A stretch of DNA of 64,000 bases from an uncultured Actinomycetaceae bacterium (GCA_902464405.1 CABQJD010000002.1:1-64000), one strand, 5' to 3'. Positions 8,901 to 17,657 are shown, numbered from the stretch's first letter. The notes: a model not told the origin generated them from the letters alone. Made by a program: numbers and translations.

Positions 8901-10013
8901 AATAAAAACCACACAATAGATCTCGGTTTTGAAAAGTTTACTGTGCGTGAAGCTCTGCAGATGCTCGAAGCTCGCTACCGCACAGTCTTCCCTCTGAATG
9001 ATACTCATGGCGATTCGCAGCCTCTGCCTGAATTCGCGGCAGTGCTGCCAGCTCCTGAGGGAGATTCAACTGGCGCCTCTTCCTTTGCCACTGTGCCAAG
9101 CCAGGAACCTGCTTTTGCTGCAACTCCCAACGATTCCGCTGCTCTCCCTGCATCAGCTCCTACTCCCGCGCTTACTCCCGCTCCCCACGTGCTCCTGCCA
9201 GTTTTTCCAGGCACAAACTCTGAGTACGATATGGCAGAAGCATTCCAAGCGGCTGGTGCGACCACGGAATTTCATGTGATTCGCAACCTCACGCCAGATA
9301 TGCTCGCAGCCGATAGCGCGGCATTTATCGAAAAGCTGAATGCACACCGCCCCGACGGCAGCGCTGCCACCGATATTTTGGCTTTTTCTGGAGGCTTCTC
9401 TCTGGGAGACGAGCCAGATGGCAGCGCAAAATTTATGGCAGCATTTTTGCGCTCTGACGCCGTTGCCAACGCAGTCAAAGAGTTTACAGCTCGCGGCGGG
9501 CTAACTCTCGGCATTTGCAATGGTTTCCAAGCACTCGTGAAATCAGGGTTCCTTCCCTACGGCGACCCTGATCGACTCTCTGACTCTAGCCCAACCCTCA
9601 CACATAACCGCCAGCTGCGGCACGTCTCTCGTATCGCCACTACTCGCGTGGCAACGCGCCCCGAGTGCAGCCCGTGGCTCAGCACATTCATTCCAGGGCA
9701 AATCCATAAAGTGCCTGTATCGCATGGTGAAGGGCGCTTCGTGGTGAGTGAGGCAGAAGCGCGAGAGCTCTTTGCACATGGTCGCGTTGCATTCCAGTAT
9801 GTCGATGCCGATGGAATACCTACGATGGACGCTCCCGAAAATCCAAACGGCAGCTCCTACGCCATCGAAGGAATTATTTCGCCTGACGGAAAAATTCTAG
9901 GAAAAATGGGGCACCCTGAGCGCTATCGTCAAGGACTTATGCTTAATATTCCTGGAGCTGGCGAGCAGAGCATTTTCGCCAATGCAGTGAATTACGTGCG
10001 CGCCCATCGCTAA
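5991..10013 (+). CDS. purL: Phosphoribosylformylglycinamidine synthase, single-chain (PurL-PurQ fusion)
   Basis: This enzyme converts FGAR plus glutamine to FGAM. The 1340-residue chain holds the synthase part, with the ATP/substrate segment NETHNHPTEIEPFGGAATC near 315-335 and a second AIR-synthase-like half after about 640. An Ala/Pro/Ser-rich linker lies near 1005-1060, and a class I glutaminase domain is at the C-terminus. The catalytic Cys is at about 1176 in GICNGFQ and the His-Glu pair is in GHPERY. Many actinobacteria use separate PurS, PurQ and PurL. A fused chain is the type seen in bifidobacteria, streptococci and clostridia. The gap to purE is 106 bases. Confidence 0.95.
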   Translation: MDLRLAVRRKPEFRENEKDLLAILNNLDGVALTNVTIVYTYDVFSATEQDITALTESVVCDPRVDTPLSEANLCALLSAHNATNLGVEPLPGQYDQRADAANQALRLLQPATHARIYSATLYLLEPSPSPDALARIRTYLINPVEAGEKDYATLREPDMGSRQPLAEYPDFLERDAAGLDELLRERGMAMNRADLQLVQEYFRSEGRIPTEVELAVLDTYWSDHCRHTTFNTKLTTIVNNSERFKEEIDGAIKRWEELRERNGRGDSAPTLMDLGTIMGKHLRNAGILTNQEVSEEINACSVRIDVDTPQGNEPWLLMFKNETHNHPTEIEPFGGAATCLGGAIRDPLSGRSWVYQALRLSGAGDINTPRSATREGKLPQADISARATLGYSSYGNQIGLATTGVREFIHPGYVAKRMELGAVVAAAPEVNVKRLEPKAGDVVIILGGRTGRDGIGGATGSSKAHNEESLAQSGAEVQKGNPVNERKIQRLFRRAEIAQMIVRCNDFGAGGVCVAVGELADSIDIHLDRVPLKYAGLNAREIAISESQERMAVVVRSIDASAFIAAATEENLEATVLAEVTDSGRMRMFDGDKLVVDLSRAFINTNGASREQEVEIVDPCTDATDDAHLPTATCTNNFTPNEGAPAFIHDEASASVLASLAAACSASQEGMVEQFDSTVGRSTVLMPYGGANQKTSETASIQTLPVPGGTTTASIITYGYSPALADESPYLMGAYCVIEALSRLVAAGGDARSAWLTVQEYFQRPDQNPRVWGDVLQALLGLLEAQDAFNVAAIGGKDSMSGSFGSGDDEIHVPPTLVTFAVAAMDARTAVSATLPYQQLDLYYLPHIPLTSDTPNYAQLQHNFDVFTQLTQAGGVIAASAILPGGLAATVVNMCAGNDVGFFASSTSVRQYLSAQAGHEAAVLSRAPLGGIVFAVDPMIDITPLFRVGISGATPDASKKPSVIYLGATTNKNHTIDLGFEKFTVREALQMLEARYRTVFPLNDTHGDSQPLPEFAAVLPAPEGDSTGASSFATVPSQEPAFAATPNDSAALPASAPTPALTPAPHVLLPVFPGTNSEYDMAEAFQAAGATTEFHVIRNLTPDMLAADSAAFIEKLNAHRPDGSAATDILAFSGGFSLGDEPDGSAKFMAAFLRSDAVANAVKEFTARGGLTLGICNGFQALVKSGFLPYGDPDRLSDSSPTLTHNRQLRHVSRIATTRVATRPECSPWLSTFIPGQIHKVPVSHGEGRFVVSEAEARELFAHGRVAFQYVDADGIPTMDAPENPNGSSYAIEGIISPDGKILGKMGHPERYRQGLMLNIPGAGEQSIFANAVNYVRAHR

Positions 10014-10052
10014 ACGCCAAACGCAATCCTCAACGCAGCAAAGGAGCAACTG

Positions 10053-11237
10053 ATGAGCCACAGCAAACAAGCTACCCCCTCTCACGAGCACACACCTGCC
10101 TCAGTAGCAGGCAGCGCCTATGCCGAAGCTGGCGTCGATTTAGAACGCGGCTACGAGGTAGTACGCCGAATCCGCACAGACGTCTCTTCTACACAGCGCC
10201 CAGGCGTCATGGGAGGCATCGGCAGCTTCGGCGGCATGTTTGATCTCGCTTCTCTCGGCTATAAGGAGCCTGTGCTCGTCTCTGGTACTGATGGCGTCGG
10301 CACAAAGCTCATGCTCGCTTTTGAGACAGGCATCAACACCACTGTTGGTATCGATGCCGTGGCTATGTGCGTCAATGACGTGATAGCTCAAGGAGCAGAG
10401 CCGCTCTTTTTCCTTGACTACATTGCAATCCCTAAAGCAGAACCAAACGTCGTAGCAGATATTGTGCACGGTATTGCCGAGGGATGCCGCAAAACTGGCA
10501 CAGCTCTGATCGGCGGCGAAACAGCCGAAATGAACGATCTCTATGAAGACGGCACCTATGATATTGCAGGTTTTTGCGTGGCAGCAGTGGAGCGCTCACG
10601 CATTATCACTGGAGAGAATACAACCCCAGGCGATGTACTTATCGGACTGCCAAGCTCAGGGCCTCATTCCAACGGGTATTCTCTGCTGCGAAAAGTATTT
10701 TTCAAAGACAACGATTTTACCGCCAGCACCCCTATGCGAAGCATCATTACAAAGATTTTTGGTGAAACAACCGATGACGCCGCCTCTACTTACTCCTCAT
10801 GCAACGAAGCAGAACGCACGACCGTCGCCGCTGATTCTTTCGGCGAACAAACGCTCGGCGAAGCCCTGCTCACCCCAACCACGCTCTACGTAAAACCTAT
10901 TCTTTCGCTTCTGCGCTCTGGCGTCACTCCTCATGGCATGGCGAATATTACTGGCGGTGGGTTCTTTGAAAATATACCGCGTATGAACGCCGATTTAGGG
11001 TACGAGATCGCTCTCGGCTCTTGGCCCCAGCTGCCTATTTTCGATGTAGTACGTACGCTAAGCAAACTCGATCGTGATGCAATGTATAACGTATTCAACA
11101 TGGGGATTGGCTTCGTGCTCGCAGTTGCACCAAGCGATGTAGAAGCTGCTCAAGAAGCTCTTAACCACGCTGAAATGCCAAGCTACGTGATCGGCCGCGT
11201 GAGCGAATCTGGCGGAGTCACACTAAAAACAAACTAA
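10053..11237 (+). CDS. purM: Phosphoribosylformylglycinamidine cyclo-ligase (AIR synthase)
   Basis: PurM closes the imidazole ring, turning FGAM into AIR with ATP. The conserved segments are GGIGSFGGMFDL, LVSGTDGVGTKLMLA, CVNDVIAQGAEPLFFLDY and GGETAEMNDLY, followed by the C-terminal TGGGFFENIPRM motif. At 394 residues it is longer than the usual 340-350. The extra residues lie mainly at the N-terminus and in a Ser/Thr-rich segment near 225-265 after the SNGYSLLRK motif. AAGGAG lies 7 bases before the ATG. It is the fourth gene of the pur operon, 39 bases after purL. Confidence 0.95.
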   Translation: MSHSKQATPSHEHTPASVAGSAYAEAGVDLERGYEVVRRIRTDVSSTQRPGVMGGIGSFGGMFDLASLGYKEPVLVSGTDGVGTKLMLAFETGINTTVGIDAVAMCVNDVIAQGAEPLFFLDYIAIPKAEPNVVADIVHGIAEGCRKTGTALIGGETAEMNDLYEDGTYDIAGFCVAAVERSRIITGENTTPGDVLIGLPSSGPHSNGYSLLRKVFFKDNDFTASTPMRSIITKIFGETTDDAASTYSSCNEAERTTVAADSFGEQTLGEALLTPTTLYVKPILSLLRSGVTPHGMANITGGGFFENIPRMNADLGYEIALGSWPQLPIFDVVRTLSKLDRDAMYNVFNMGIGFVLAVAPSDVEAAQEALNHAEMPSYVIGRVSESGGVTLKTN

Positions 11238-11279
11238 TCCCTCTTCTCCCCCTCCCCGAGATACTAGAGAAAGAATATT

Positions 11280-12554
11280 ATGAAGCTCCTCGTCATCGGT
11301 GGCGGCGGCCGTGAAATGGCAATCGTCACGCACCTCACCCAGCAAAGACACGATGTATATACAGCAGGCGCAAGTGACGCAATAGCCGAAATTGCCGCGT
11401 CTGTACCTATGCCCAGTACTCAGCCACCTGCCTGCTGGCACGAACTCGCACAAACAGCTCGTGATCTTGAGGTTGCTCTCACGATTGTGGGACCAGAAGC
11501 TCCTCTTGCCACAGGTGTTGCAGATATTTTCCATGAGCATGGGCTCCCAATTTTCGCTCCGACTCTTGCTGCTGCTCGTATCGAAACATCGAAAGCATTC
11601 GCCAAAGACGTGATGACGCGCGCTGGAGTACCGACAGCCAACTATCACACATTCACGAGCAACGCCAGCGCTATGGCATATCTAAACGCCGATAACACCC
11701 CTTACCCCACAGTGTTGAAAGAAAATGGCTTGCGAGCAGGAAAAGGCGTCACTATTGCGGCTCATAGCGAGGAAGCCGCATGCACATTGGCTGAGATTGA
11801 ACTATCCGAGGATAATCCACTCATTATCGAAGAGTTTCTCGAAGGCTTTGAGTTTTCACTTATCGTCATGGCACACGGCACACGTTTTGTTGCGTTGCCT
11901 GTCGCGCAAGACCATAAACCCATCGGAGAAGGAAATACTGGAGCCAATACAGGTGGAATGGGAGCAGTTTCTCCTGTGCCTCGAGTTTCAGATGCAATCT
12001 ATTTTGAGGCTGTTGAACGGGTCATCAAACCAACTCTTGCCCAGATGGCTGCTGATGGAACCCCTTTTACAGGCTTTCTATATGCGGGATTGATTGCCAC
12101 GCCCACTGGTGTGAAAGTCATTGAATTCAATGCTCGTCTTGGCGATCCAGAAGCAGAAGTAATTCTTCCCCGCCTCGAAGCTGATCTCGCAGAAGTTGCG
12201 CTATCGCTTTTGAGTGACGGCGAGATCCCGTATTCTTTCCCCGTCACGCCTCATACGTGCCTCGGCATCGTTCTTAGTGCTCCTGGCTATCCAGGGAAAG
12301 TGACGGCGTATCCTGAGATTCCGAAAGCCTTGTTGAGCGCTGTTGACGCCCATCCAGATGCAGACATCACGCACATGGGCACAAAATTGCATGAGGATGG
12401 CACATGGACTGCTGCTGGCGGGCGCGTTGCTATCGTTACAATGGTCGGTTCAGATATTGCGCAATGCCGCTCGAAGCTGCTCCCTTTGCTTGAGGAAGGA
12501 CTTAGTGATTCAGAGCTTTATTATCGTCGCGATATTGGCACTTTCGCTTATTAG
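11280..12554 (+). CDS. purD: Phosphoribosylamine-glycine ligase (GAR synthetase)
   Basis: PurD joins phosphoribosylamine and glycine with ATP to form GAR. It is an ATP-grasp enzyme of 424 residues with the N-terminal MKLLVIGGGGREMAI loop. The ATP-grasp core (YPTVLKENGLRAGKGV) lies near 140-155, and the metal-binding FNARLGDPEAE is at about 283-293. It ends the visible pur operon and is convergent with rplQ across a strong hairpin. The purF, purN, purH, purB and purK genes are not in this window. Confidence 0.95.
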   Translation: MKLLVIGGGGREMAIVTHLTQQRHDVYTAGASDAIAEIAASVPMPSTQPPACWHELAQTARDLEVALTIVGPEAPLATGVADIFHEHGLPIFAPTLAAARIETSKAFAKDVMTRAGVPTANYHTFTSNASAMAYLNADNTPYPTVLKENGLRAGKGVTIAAHSEEAACTLAEIELSEDNPLIIEEFLEGFEFSLIVMAHGTRFVALPVAQDHKPIGEGNTGANTGGMGAVSPVPRVSDAIYFEAVERVIKPTLAQMAADGTPFTGFLYAGLIATPTGVKVIEFNARLGDPEAEVILPRLEADLAEVALSLLSDGEIPYSFPVTPHTCLGIVLSAPGYPGKVTAYPEIPKALLSAVDAHPDADITHMGTKLHEDGTWTAAGGRVAIVTMVGSDIAQCRSKLLPLLEEGLSDSELYYRRDIGTFAY

Positions 12555-12585
12555 ATAGACACAGACTAAAGATATAAAGAGATAA

Positions 12586-12619
12586 AAGGTGTGCCTCGGA
12601 TTTTTCCGAGGCACACCTT
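12586..12619 (-). terminator. Terminator between purD and rplQ, probably two-way
   Basis: A perfect 15-bp stem (arms 12586-12600 and 12605-12619) closes a 4-base loop. Read on the minus strand it is followed by TTTTATCTC, a fair U-tract, 32 bases after the rplQ stop codon. On the plus strand it lies 32 bases after purD, with the poly-T confined to the loop. It most likely ends the alpha ribosomal operon and may also stop the purine operon. Confidence 0.85.
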
Positions 12620-12650
12620 AGCTTAATCAAGCTTTAACACAAGAGAAAAC

Positions 12651-13202
12651 TCACTTCTCTTCAACATCAGCTGCTTCCTGCGCAGGAGTAGCTTCAGCAT
12701 CTGAAGAAGCTTCAGTTTCTACAGCCTCTACAACCGCTTCTTCTACTTCCTCTACTGCAGTATTCTCTTCAACCTCAGCCGGATTCTCTTCTTCAACAGC
12801 CTTTGGGGCAGCTTTGGGAGCAACTTTCTTAGTCTTCTTGGCAACTGGTTCGAGCACCAAAGAAACCTCTGCCATCGGAGCATTATCGCCCTTGCGGTTT
12901 GGAAGTTTCACCAAGCGAGTATATCCGCCATCGCGATCCTTGAACTTTGGAGCAAGCTCCTCAAACAAGATGTATGCCGTCTCACGATCGCGTAAATCGC
13001 GCAGAGCCAAACGGCGGCGATGAGTATCACCCTTCTTAGCCTTGGTGATGAGCTTTTCCATATACGGGCGAACACGACGAGCCTTGGCTTCTGTCGTCAC
13101 CACACGCTCGTTGTGAATAAGCTGGCGGCACAGGTTGTTGATAATGAGACGCTCGTGAGCTGGGGATCCACCCAGACGAGGGCCTTTTGTTGGTTTAGGC
13201 AT
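12651..13202 (-). CDS. rplQ: 50S ribosomal protein L17 with acidic C-terminal tail
   Basis: L17 is a large-subunit protein lining the exit-tunnel side. Residues 1-120 are the conserved core (GSPAHERLIINNLCRQLIHN and KLITKAKKGDTHRRR regions). Residues from about 121 form a Lys/Ala linker and then a long Glu/Ala/Val tail. Such tails are common on actinobacterial L17 and vary between species. It is the last gene of the alpha operon, 43 bases after rpoA, with GAGGAG before the ATG. Confidence 0.97.
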   Translation of the reverse strand: MPKPTKGPRLGGSPAHERLIINNLCRQLIHNERVVTTEAKARRVRPYMEKLITKAKKGDTHRRRLALRDLRDRETAYILFEELAPKFKDRDGGYTRLVKLPNRKGDNAPMAEVSLVLEPVAKKTKKVAPKAAPKAVEEENPAEVEENTAVEEVEEAVVEAVETEASSDAEATPAQEAADVEEK

Positions 13203-13245
13203 TTCTATTTCTCCTCAAAATTTCTCAATCTCTTCAGGATCCTGA

Positions 13246-14256
13246 TCAGAGATTCAGATCGTCACTGAACGTCATTGCGTAAGTATCGTCAGCAAATGCT
13301 GCGGCAGCATCAAATCCTGCAGGCGAATTCTTCAAACGCAAATCGAGCTTTGCAAGCTCATCTTTCACATCTTCAATCGACTTCGCACCAAAGTTGCGAA
13401 TATCAAGCAGATCTGCTTCAGAACGCTGCACGAGCTCACCGATAGTATGGATCCCCTCACGCTGCAAACAGTTCTGCGAGCGGGCAGGAAGATTCAAGAT
13501 GGTGATCGGGCGCTGTAAATCGCTGCTCTGCTGCTCAGAGACTGGAATCTCTTTGAGTTCCAAGCCCTCGACTTCTTCGTTAAGCTCAGTCGTCAATCCA
13601 AAGAGCTCCACAAGAGTCTTACCAGCAGACGCAAAAGCGTCACGCGGAAGCATTGACGGCTTCGTCTCAACATCCACAATCAGCTTATCGAAATCGGTGC
13701 GCTGCCCCACACGAGTAGCCTCGACTTTATAGCTTACCTTCAGCACTGGCGAATAGATCGAATCCACAGGGATACGACCAATTTCAGCGTCTGGATCTTT
13801 GTTGAGTGTAGCGCTCACATATCCACGCCCGCGCTCAACAGTGAGATCAAGCTCCAGCTTGCCCTTTTCATTAAGATGAGCAAGCACAAGATCTGGATTG
13901 TGTACTTCCACTCCAGAAGGAGGCGTAATATCACCAGCGGTCACCACACCTGGCCCCTGTTTGCGCAAATACATCTGCACAGGTTCATCGTGCTCTGACG
14001 TGACAACGAGTTCTTTGATATTCAAAATGATCTCAGCAACGTCTTCCTTCACACCATCAATAGTGGAGAACTCGTGGAGAACTCCATCAATATGAACAGA
14101 AGTGACGGCAGCGCCTGGGATAGAGCTGAGCAGGGTACGACGCAGAGAGTTACCCAAAGTGTAGCCGAAACCTGGCTCAAGCGGATTGAGCGTAAAACGA
14201 GAACGTGTATCAGACACGACCTCTTCATTCAGCGTTGGTCGCTGTTCAATGATCAC
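13246..14256 (-). CDS. rpoA: DNA-directed RNA polymerase alpha subunit
   Basis: The 336-residue alpha subunit scaffolds RNA polymerase assembly. The N-terminal dimerisation domain has [23 protein letters not shown] near 26-48. The C-terminal promoter- and activator-binding domain contains [22 protein letters not shown] and [21 protein letters not shown] at about 255-310. It lies between rpsK and rplQ. In many bacteria rpsD sits immediately upstream of rpoA, but here only 87 non-coding bases separate rpoA from rpsK. Confidence 0.98.
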   Translation of the reverse strand: MIIEQRPTLNEEVVSDTRSRFTLNPLEPGFGYTLGNSLRRTLLSSIPGAAVTSVHIDGVLHEFSTIDGVKEDVAEIILNIKELVVTSEHDEPVQMYLRKQGPGVVTAGDITPPSGVEVHNPDLVLAHLNEKGKLELDLTVERGRGYVSATLNKDPDAEIGRIPVDSIYSPVLKVSYKVEATRVGQRTDFDKLIVDVETKPSMLPRDAFASAGKTLVELFGLTTELNEEVEGLELKEIPVSEQQSSDLQRPITILNLPARSQNCLQREGIHTIGELVQRSEADLLDIRNFGAKSIEDVKDELAKLDLRLKNSPAGFDAAAAFADDTYAMTFSDDLNL

Positions 14257-14343
14257 TATTATTCCTTTCGCGAGCGCCCACTATATGACGCTCATATTCT
14301 CTCGCCGAGATGCGGCGGTTTTTCCAGCGAGTTTATTAAAGGA

Positions 14344-14739
14344 TCAAACGCGACGACGCTTTGGTGGGCGAACGCCGTTATGAGCCTGCGGAGTGACGTC
14401 AGAAATTGACGTCACCTCAAGACCACACGCAGTGAGGGAACGGATTGCAGTTTCGCGCCCTGACCCTGGCCCTTTAACGAAGACGTCTACCTTCTTCATG
14501 CCGTGCTCCATAGCGCGGCGTGCAGCATTTTCAGCAGCAAGCTGAGCAGCGTAAGGAGTGGACTTACGAGAGCCCTTAAAACCCACCATACCGCTCGAAG
14601 TAGCTGCAATTACTTCACCGTTTGTATCAGTGATAGAAACAATTGTGTTGTTGAACGTGCTTTTAATATGAGCCTGACCGACCGTCACGTTCTTACGCAC
14701 ACTGCGGCGCGGACGACGCGCCTGAGTCTTTTGTGCCAT
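14344..14739 (-). CDS. rpsK: 30S ribosomal protein S11
   Basis: S11 sits on the platform of the small subunit near the 3' end of 16S rRNA. At 131 residues it has the basic N-terminus ([14 protein letters not shown]), the family core ([16 protein letters not shown]) and the conserved [13 protein letters not shown] and [19 protein letters not shown]-terminus. It lies 96 bases after rpsM. Confidence 0.98.
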   Translation of the reverse strand: MAQKTQARRPRRSVRKNVTVGQAHIKSTFNNTIVSITDTNGEVIAATSSGMVGFKGSRKSTPYAAQLAAENAARRAMEHGMKKVDVFVKGPGSGRETAIRSLTACGLEVTSISDVTPQAHNGVRPPKRRRV

Positions 14740-14835
14740 GTGTATTTTCTCCTGATGATTTCTCTCGCCCAGTTCTTTAGATTGCTGCAGGATTAAATTC
14801 CTGTGTGCACATATTTGTGGGCAGAACTACTTAGC

Positions 14836-15210
14836 TTACTTAGCCTTCTTCTTACCAGCCACTGTACGCTTTGGACCTTTGCGGGTGCGAGCGTTTGTCT
14901 TGGTGCGCTGCCCATGCACGGGAAGTCCGCGACGGTGGCGCAATCCTTGGTAGCTTCCAATTTCAATCTTGCGGCGGATATCTGCTTGCACTTCGCGGCG
15001 CAGATCGCCTTCTACTTTGTAGTTCTCGTCAATATGAGCTTTAAGCTTCACGAGATCATCTTCAGTGAGGTCTTTAACGCGGGTATCCGGGTTTACGCCA
15101 GTTGCTGCAAGTGTCTGTGCAGCGCGCGTACGACCAATGCCATAAATATATGTGAGCGCGATTTCAACCCTCTTTTCGCGAGGTAAATCAACGCCAGAAA
15201 GACGTGCCAT
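14836..15210 (-). CDS. rpsM: 30S ribosomal protein S13
   Basis: S13 is in the small-subunit head and contacts P-site tRNA and L5. The 124 residues start [21 protein letters not shown], contain the helix-hairpin-helix GIGRTRAAQ and end in a basic Lys-rich tail, all typical. The leader between rpmJ and rpsM carries two hairpins, annotated separately. Confidence 0.98.
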   Translation of the reverse strand: MARLSGVDLPREKRVEIALTYIYGIGRTRAAQTLAATGVNPDTRVKDLTEDDLVKLKAHIDENYKVEGDLRREVQADIRRKIEIGSYQGLRHRRGLPVHGQRTKTNARTRKGPKRTVAGKKKAK

Positions 15211-15260
15211 TCCTTGTGGCTCCTATATTCTTTTCTGCCGAAAGTGTCGGGCGCTGCTAT

Positions 15261-15314
15261 CTTCGCGATGCCGTATGGCATAGTCTGCGCGAAGCCTCGG
15301 CTTTCGGTCCGAGG
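15261..15314 (-). promoter_or_regulatory. Two-hairpin leader upstream of rpsM
   Basis: In the 193-base gap between rpmJ and rpsM two perfect stems lie back to back. One pairs CTTCGCG with CGCGAAG (15261-15267 and 15288-15294), with an inner TGCC/GGCA stem. The other pairs CCTCGG with CCGAGG (15295-15300 and 15309-15314). They stand 50-100 bases upstream of the rpsM start. Autogenous leaders regulate alpha operons in other bacteria, usually through S4, whose gene is not in this operon. Any regulator here is unknown. Confidence 0.35.
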
Positions 15315-15403
15315 GTTGCGTAAATTTCTTATATATCTACGCTAGCAGTGCTTCTTTTCTATCTAGCTATGCTAGTTCTGCCAGGGGATAATCTCGTTCG
15401 ATT

Positions 15404-15520
15404 TCAGCCCTGACGCTGCTTGTGCCGCGGATTAGAACCGCAAATCACCATCACGCGTCCGTGACGACGAATGATTTTGCAGTGATCGCAGATCCGCTTC
15501 ACACTTGGCTTGACCTTCAT
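15404..15520 (-). CDS. rpmJ: 50S ribosomal protein L36
   Basis: A 38-codon frame starts at ATG 15520 and ends TGA at 15404-15406. It translates to a classical L36 beginning [15 protein letters not shown] and ending NPRHKQRQG. The zinc ligands are Cys11, Cys14, Cys27 and His32, so this is the zinc-binding form. It lies 56 bases after infA, the usual place in the infA-rpmJ-rpsM order. Confidence 0.97.
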   Translation of the reverse strand: MKVKPSVKRICDHCKIIRRHGRVMVICGSNPRHKQRQG

Positions 15521-15576
15521 TCTTTATCCTCTGCTATGTGGTTCGCTTTGCAGCAAACGCATAGCTCCTCGCGCGT

Positions 15577-15798
15577 CTACTTAAAGCGATACACGATGCG
15601 ACCACGATTCAGATCGTAGGGCGATAGCTCCACAATCACGCGATCTTCGGGAAGGATTTTGATGTAGTGCTGGCGCATTTTACCAGAAATATAGCCGAGC
15701 ACCATGTGCCCATTTTCTAGCTCTACACGAAACATTGCATCGGGAAGAGCTTCTGTAACTCTTCCTTCTACCTCAATTTTGCCTTCTTTTTTCGCCAT
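15577..15798 (-). CDS. infA: Translation initiation factor IF-1
   Basis: IF-1 is a 73-residue OB-fold protein that binds the A site of the 30S subunit during initiation. The sequence [19 protein letters not shown] followed by [26 protein letters not shown] is the standard family sequence. It starts the infA-rpmJ-rpsM-rpsK-rpoA-rplQ unit, which appears to have its own promoter. Confidence 0.98.
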   Translation of the reverse strand: MAKKEGKIEVEGRVTEALPDAMFRVELENGHMVLGYISGKMRQHYIKILPEDRVIVELSPYDLNRGRIVYRFK

Positions 15799-16098
15799 TA
15801 GTCTCCGCTAACCTGATGTTTTATACTGTGTGATCTATGCTAAAAACACATAAGACCACGGATCATTATACCTGTGATGCTGAGGCAAAAAAACTCAGCA
15901 AAGCGTGCTTTCTCTCACGCATGCAGAAAAGAGATTGATCTAAAGCAATCGCATCCAAGCCGACTCTGAAACAACAATAATGAATGCTATATCTCGATCT
16001 ATATCGAAATACTCTTATCTCTATTTTATCTCTTTGCCGTCCTTTGATTGAGAGAGACGATGTGCCGATCACCTATCGGAAATATCTCCTGTGCCGTA
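15799..16098 (-). promoter_or_regulatory. 300-base gap with the infA promoter region
   Basis: Read on the minus strand, a consensus TATAAT lies at 15865-15870, about 67 bases upstream of infA. No good -35 is seen 17 bases upstream. Instead a 7-bp inverted repeat, TGCTGAG/CTCAGCA (15878-15884 and 15894-15900), with seven T in its loop covers that position. It could be an operator or the terminator of map. A small CCGAT/ATCGG hairpin just after map is also visible. No gene is supported in the gap. Confidence 0.5.
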
Positions 16099-16941
16099 TT
16101 AACCTTCAAGAGGCACAGGAGTGATACCGAAACGGGCAAGCTCTGATGCCCCGCCATCACGTGCGCTCAGTACCCATATACCCTTCGAGTGCAAAGCGAC
16201 CTCATGCTCCCAATGGCAGCCGTCAGAGCCATCACGCGTTTTCACTGTCCATTGATCTGGCAACGTGTAATTTTCGGCAGATCCTGCAGCAAGAATCGGC
16301 TCAATGCAAAGCACCATACCTGGTTGAAGTTTTATTTTCCTAGCACGAGCGCGGAAATTATAAACTTCGGGATCCATATGCATCTGAGTGCCAATCCCGT
16401 GCCCGATGAATTCTTCCACAATAGAGGGACGCGTCTGCGCAGGTAAAGCACTGATGTAATCGTCAATTGCTGCCCCAATATCACCCACATAGCGCCCAGT
16501 AGCCATTGCTGCGATCCCTTGCCACATCGCTTTTTTTGTGATGGCGCTGAGTTCTTCGCGCTGGCGCTGACGTTCGACGTCACCTCCTGGGATCACAGCA
16601 GTTACGCACGCATCAGCATTCCAGCCGCCAAGAAAGGCTCCGCAATCAAAACTGACGATATCTCCAGGCTGCAAACACTCACCACTCGGGATACCATGCA
16701 CCACAGTTGAATTGACGGATATGCACGTTTGAGCTGGGTAATCATAGTATCCAAAAAAGTTGGAACGAGCATTGTGAGAGACTAAAATATCTCGCGCAAT
16801 ATCGTCAAGCTCCTGCGTGGAGATTCCAGGGGCAGCAGCTTTTAGTAATGCTTCATGAATATCTGCCACAACCAATGCCGCACGACGCATCTGCACAATC
16901 TGAGCATCAGATTTCAGCTCAATACGGCCAGATTTACGCAT
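16099..16941 (-). CDS. map: Type I methionine aminopeptidase
   Basis: This enzyme removes the N-terminal methionine from new proteins. The five metal ligands can be seen in order: Asp in SFDCGA, Asp in NADACVT, His in GHGIG, Glu in CIEPIL and Glu in WEHEVAL. The 280-residue length is near the family norm. Its ATG overlaps the adk stop codon by 8 bases, so adk and map are translationally linked. Starting residues MRKSGRIELKS lack the SH3-binding zinc motif found in some mycobacterial forms. Confidence 0.95.
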   Translation of the reverse strand: MRKSGRIELKSDAQIVQMRRAALVVADIHEALLKAAAPGISTQELDDIARDILVSHNARSNFFGYYDYPAQTCISVNSTVVHGIPSGECLQPGDIVSFDCGAFLGGWNADACVTAVIPGGDVERQRQREELSAITKKAMWQGIAAMATGRYVGDIGAAIDDYISALPAQTRPSIVEEFIGHGIGTQMHMDPEVYNFRARARKIKLQPGMVLCIEPILAAGSAENYTLPDQWTVKTRDGSDGCHWEHEVALHSKGIWVLSARDGGASELARFGITPVPLEG

Positions 16942-17515
16942 TCAAAAAGCTCCTCAACGCTTCGATAATCCGTTCGTGAACCTCATCAATCGTCCCCGTA
17001 CCATCGATAGTAAGCAAGATGCCTCGTTTATGGTAGAGATCAACAACTGGCGCAGTTTGCTCATGGTACACGCTGATACGATGACGGATAACATCTTCTG
17101 TATCGTCAGAACGCCCTTCGAGCTTGGCACGATTGAGGAGACGATCCACAATTTGCTCATCTGGAATCGTTATCTCTACAACAGCATCAAGATGCGTACC
17201 AAACGACTCAAGAATTGAATCAAGCTCTTCCACTTGATGAGCATTACGCGGATACCCGTCAAGTAAGAATCCTTCCGATGCGTCAGATTCTCCTAAGCGA
17301 GCACACACCATCGCATCAGTAATCTCATCAGGAACGAGATTTCCCGATTCCATAAATGCTCGCGCTTGCTCTCCCAGATCAGTTCCTTGAGCCATATTGC
17401 TGCGGAAAATCGCGCCCGTTGAGATATTAGGAATTTCCATTGTGTGAGTGAGGGATACAGCTTGAGTCCCTTTTCCTGCACCAGGAGGACCTACCATAAT
17501 CAAACGCGCTTTCAT
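16934..17515 (-). CDS. adk: Adenylate kinase
   Basis: Adenylate kinase balances ATP, ADP and AMP. The P-loop GPPGAGKGTQ is at residues 9-18, and DGYPRN and the Arg-rich LID follow. The LID is short (about residues 125-137) and lacks the four zinc cysteines, as is usual in actinobacteria, giving 193 residues. A strong AAGGAGG lies before the ATG. Two hairpins separate it from secY upstream, so adk-map probably has its own promoter. Confidence 0.97.
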   Translation of the reverse strand: MKARLIMVGPPGAGKGTQAVSLTHTMEIPNISTGAIFRSNMAQGTDLGEQARAFMESGNLVPDEITDAMVCARLGESDASEGFLLDGYPRNAHQVEELDSILESFGTHLDAVVEITIPDEQIVDRLLNRAKLEGRSDDTEDVIRHRISVYHEQTAPVVDLYHKRGILLTIDGTGTIDEVHERIIEALRSFLNA

Positions 17516-17614
17516 CGCGCCTCCTTTATATTCGTTTGTTTATCTATGCTCTCAAGCATCCGCACCAATAGTATCGCGCGCTCACAGCCGTTATATACGA
17601 AAAACGTCACAGAA

Positions 17615-17657
17615 TATGCGTGTTGGGTGAATTTCAAAAACTCACCCAACACGCATA
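17615..17657 (-). terminator. 16-bp hairpin between secY and adk
   Basis: Arms 17615-17630 and 17642-17657 are perfectly complementary (core GTGTTGGGTGA/TCACCCAACAC) around an 11-base loop. On the minus strand it follows secY by about 110 bases and is followed by TTCTGT, so the U-tract is weak. It may end or reduce transcription from the spc cluster into adk. Confidence 0.6.
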
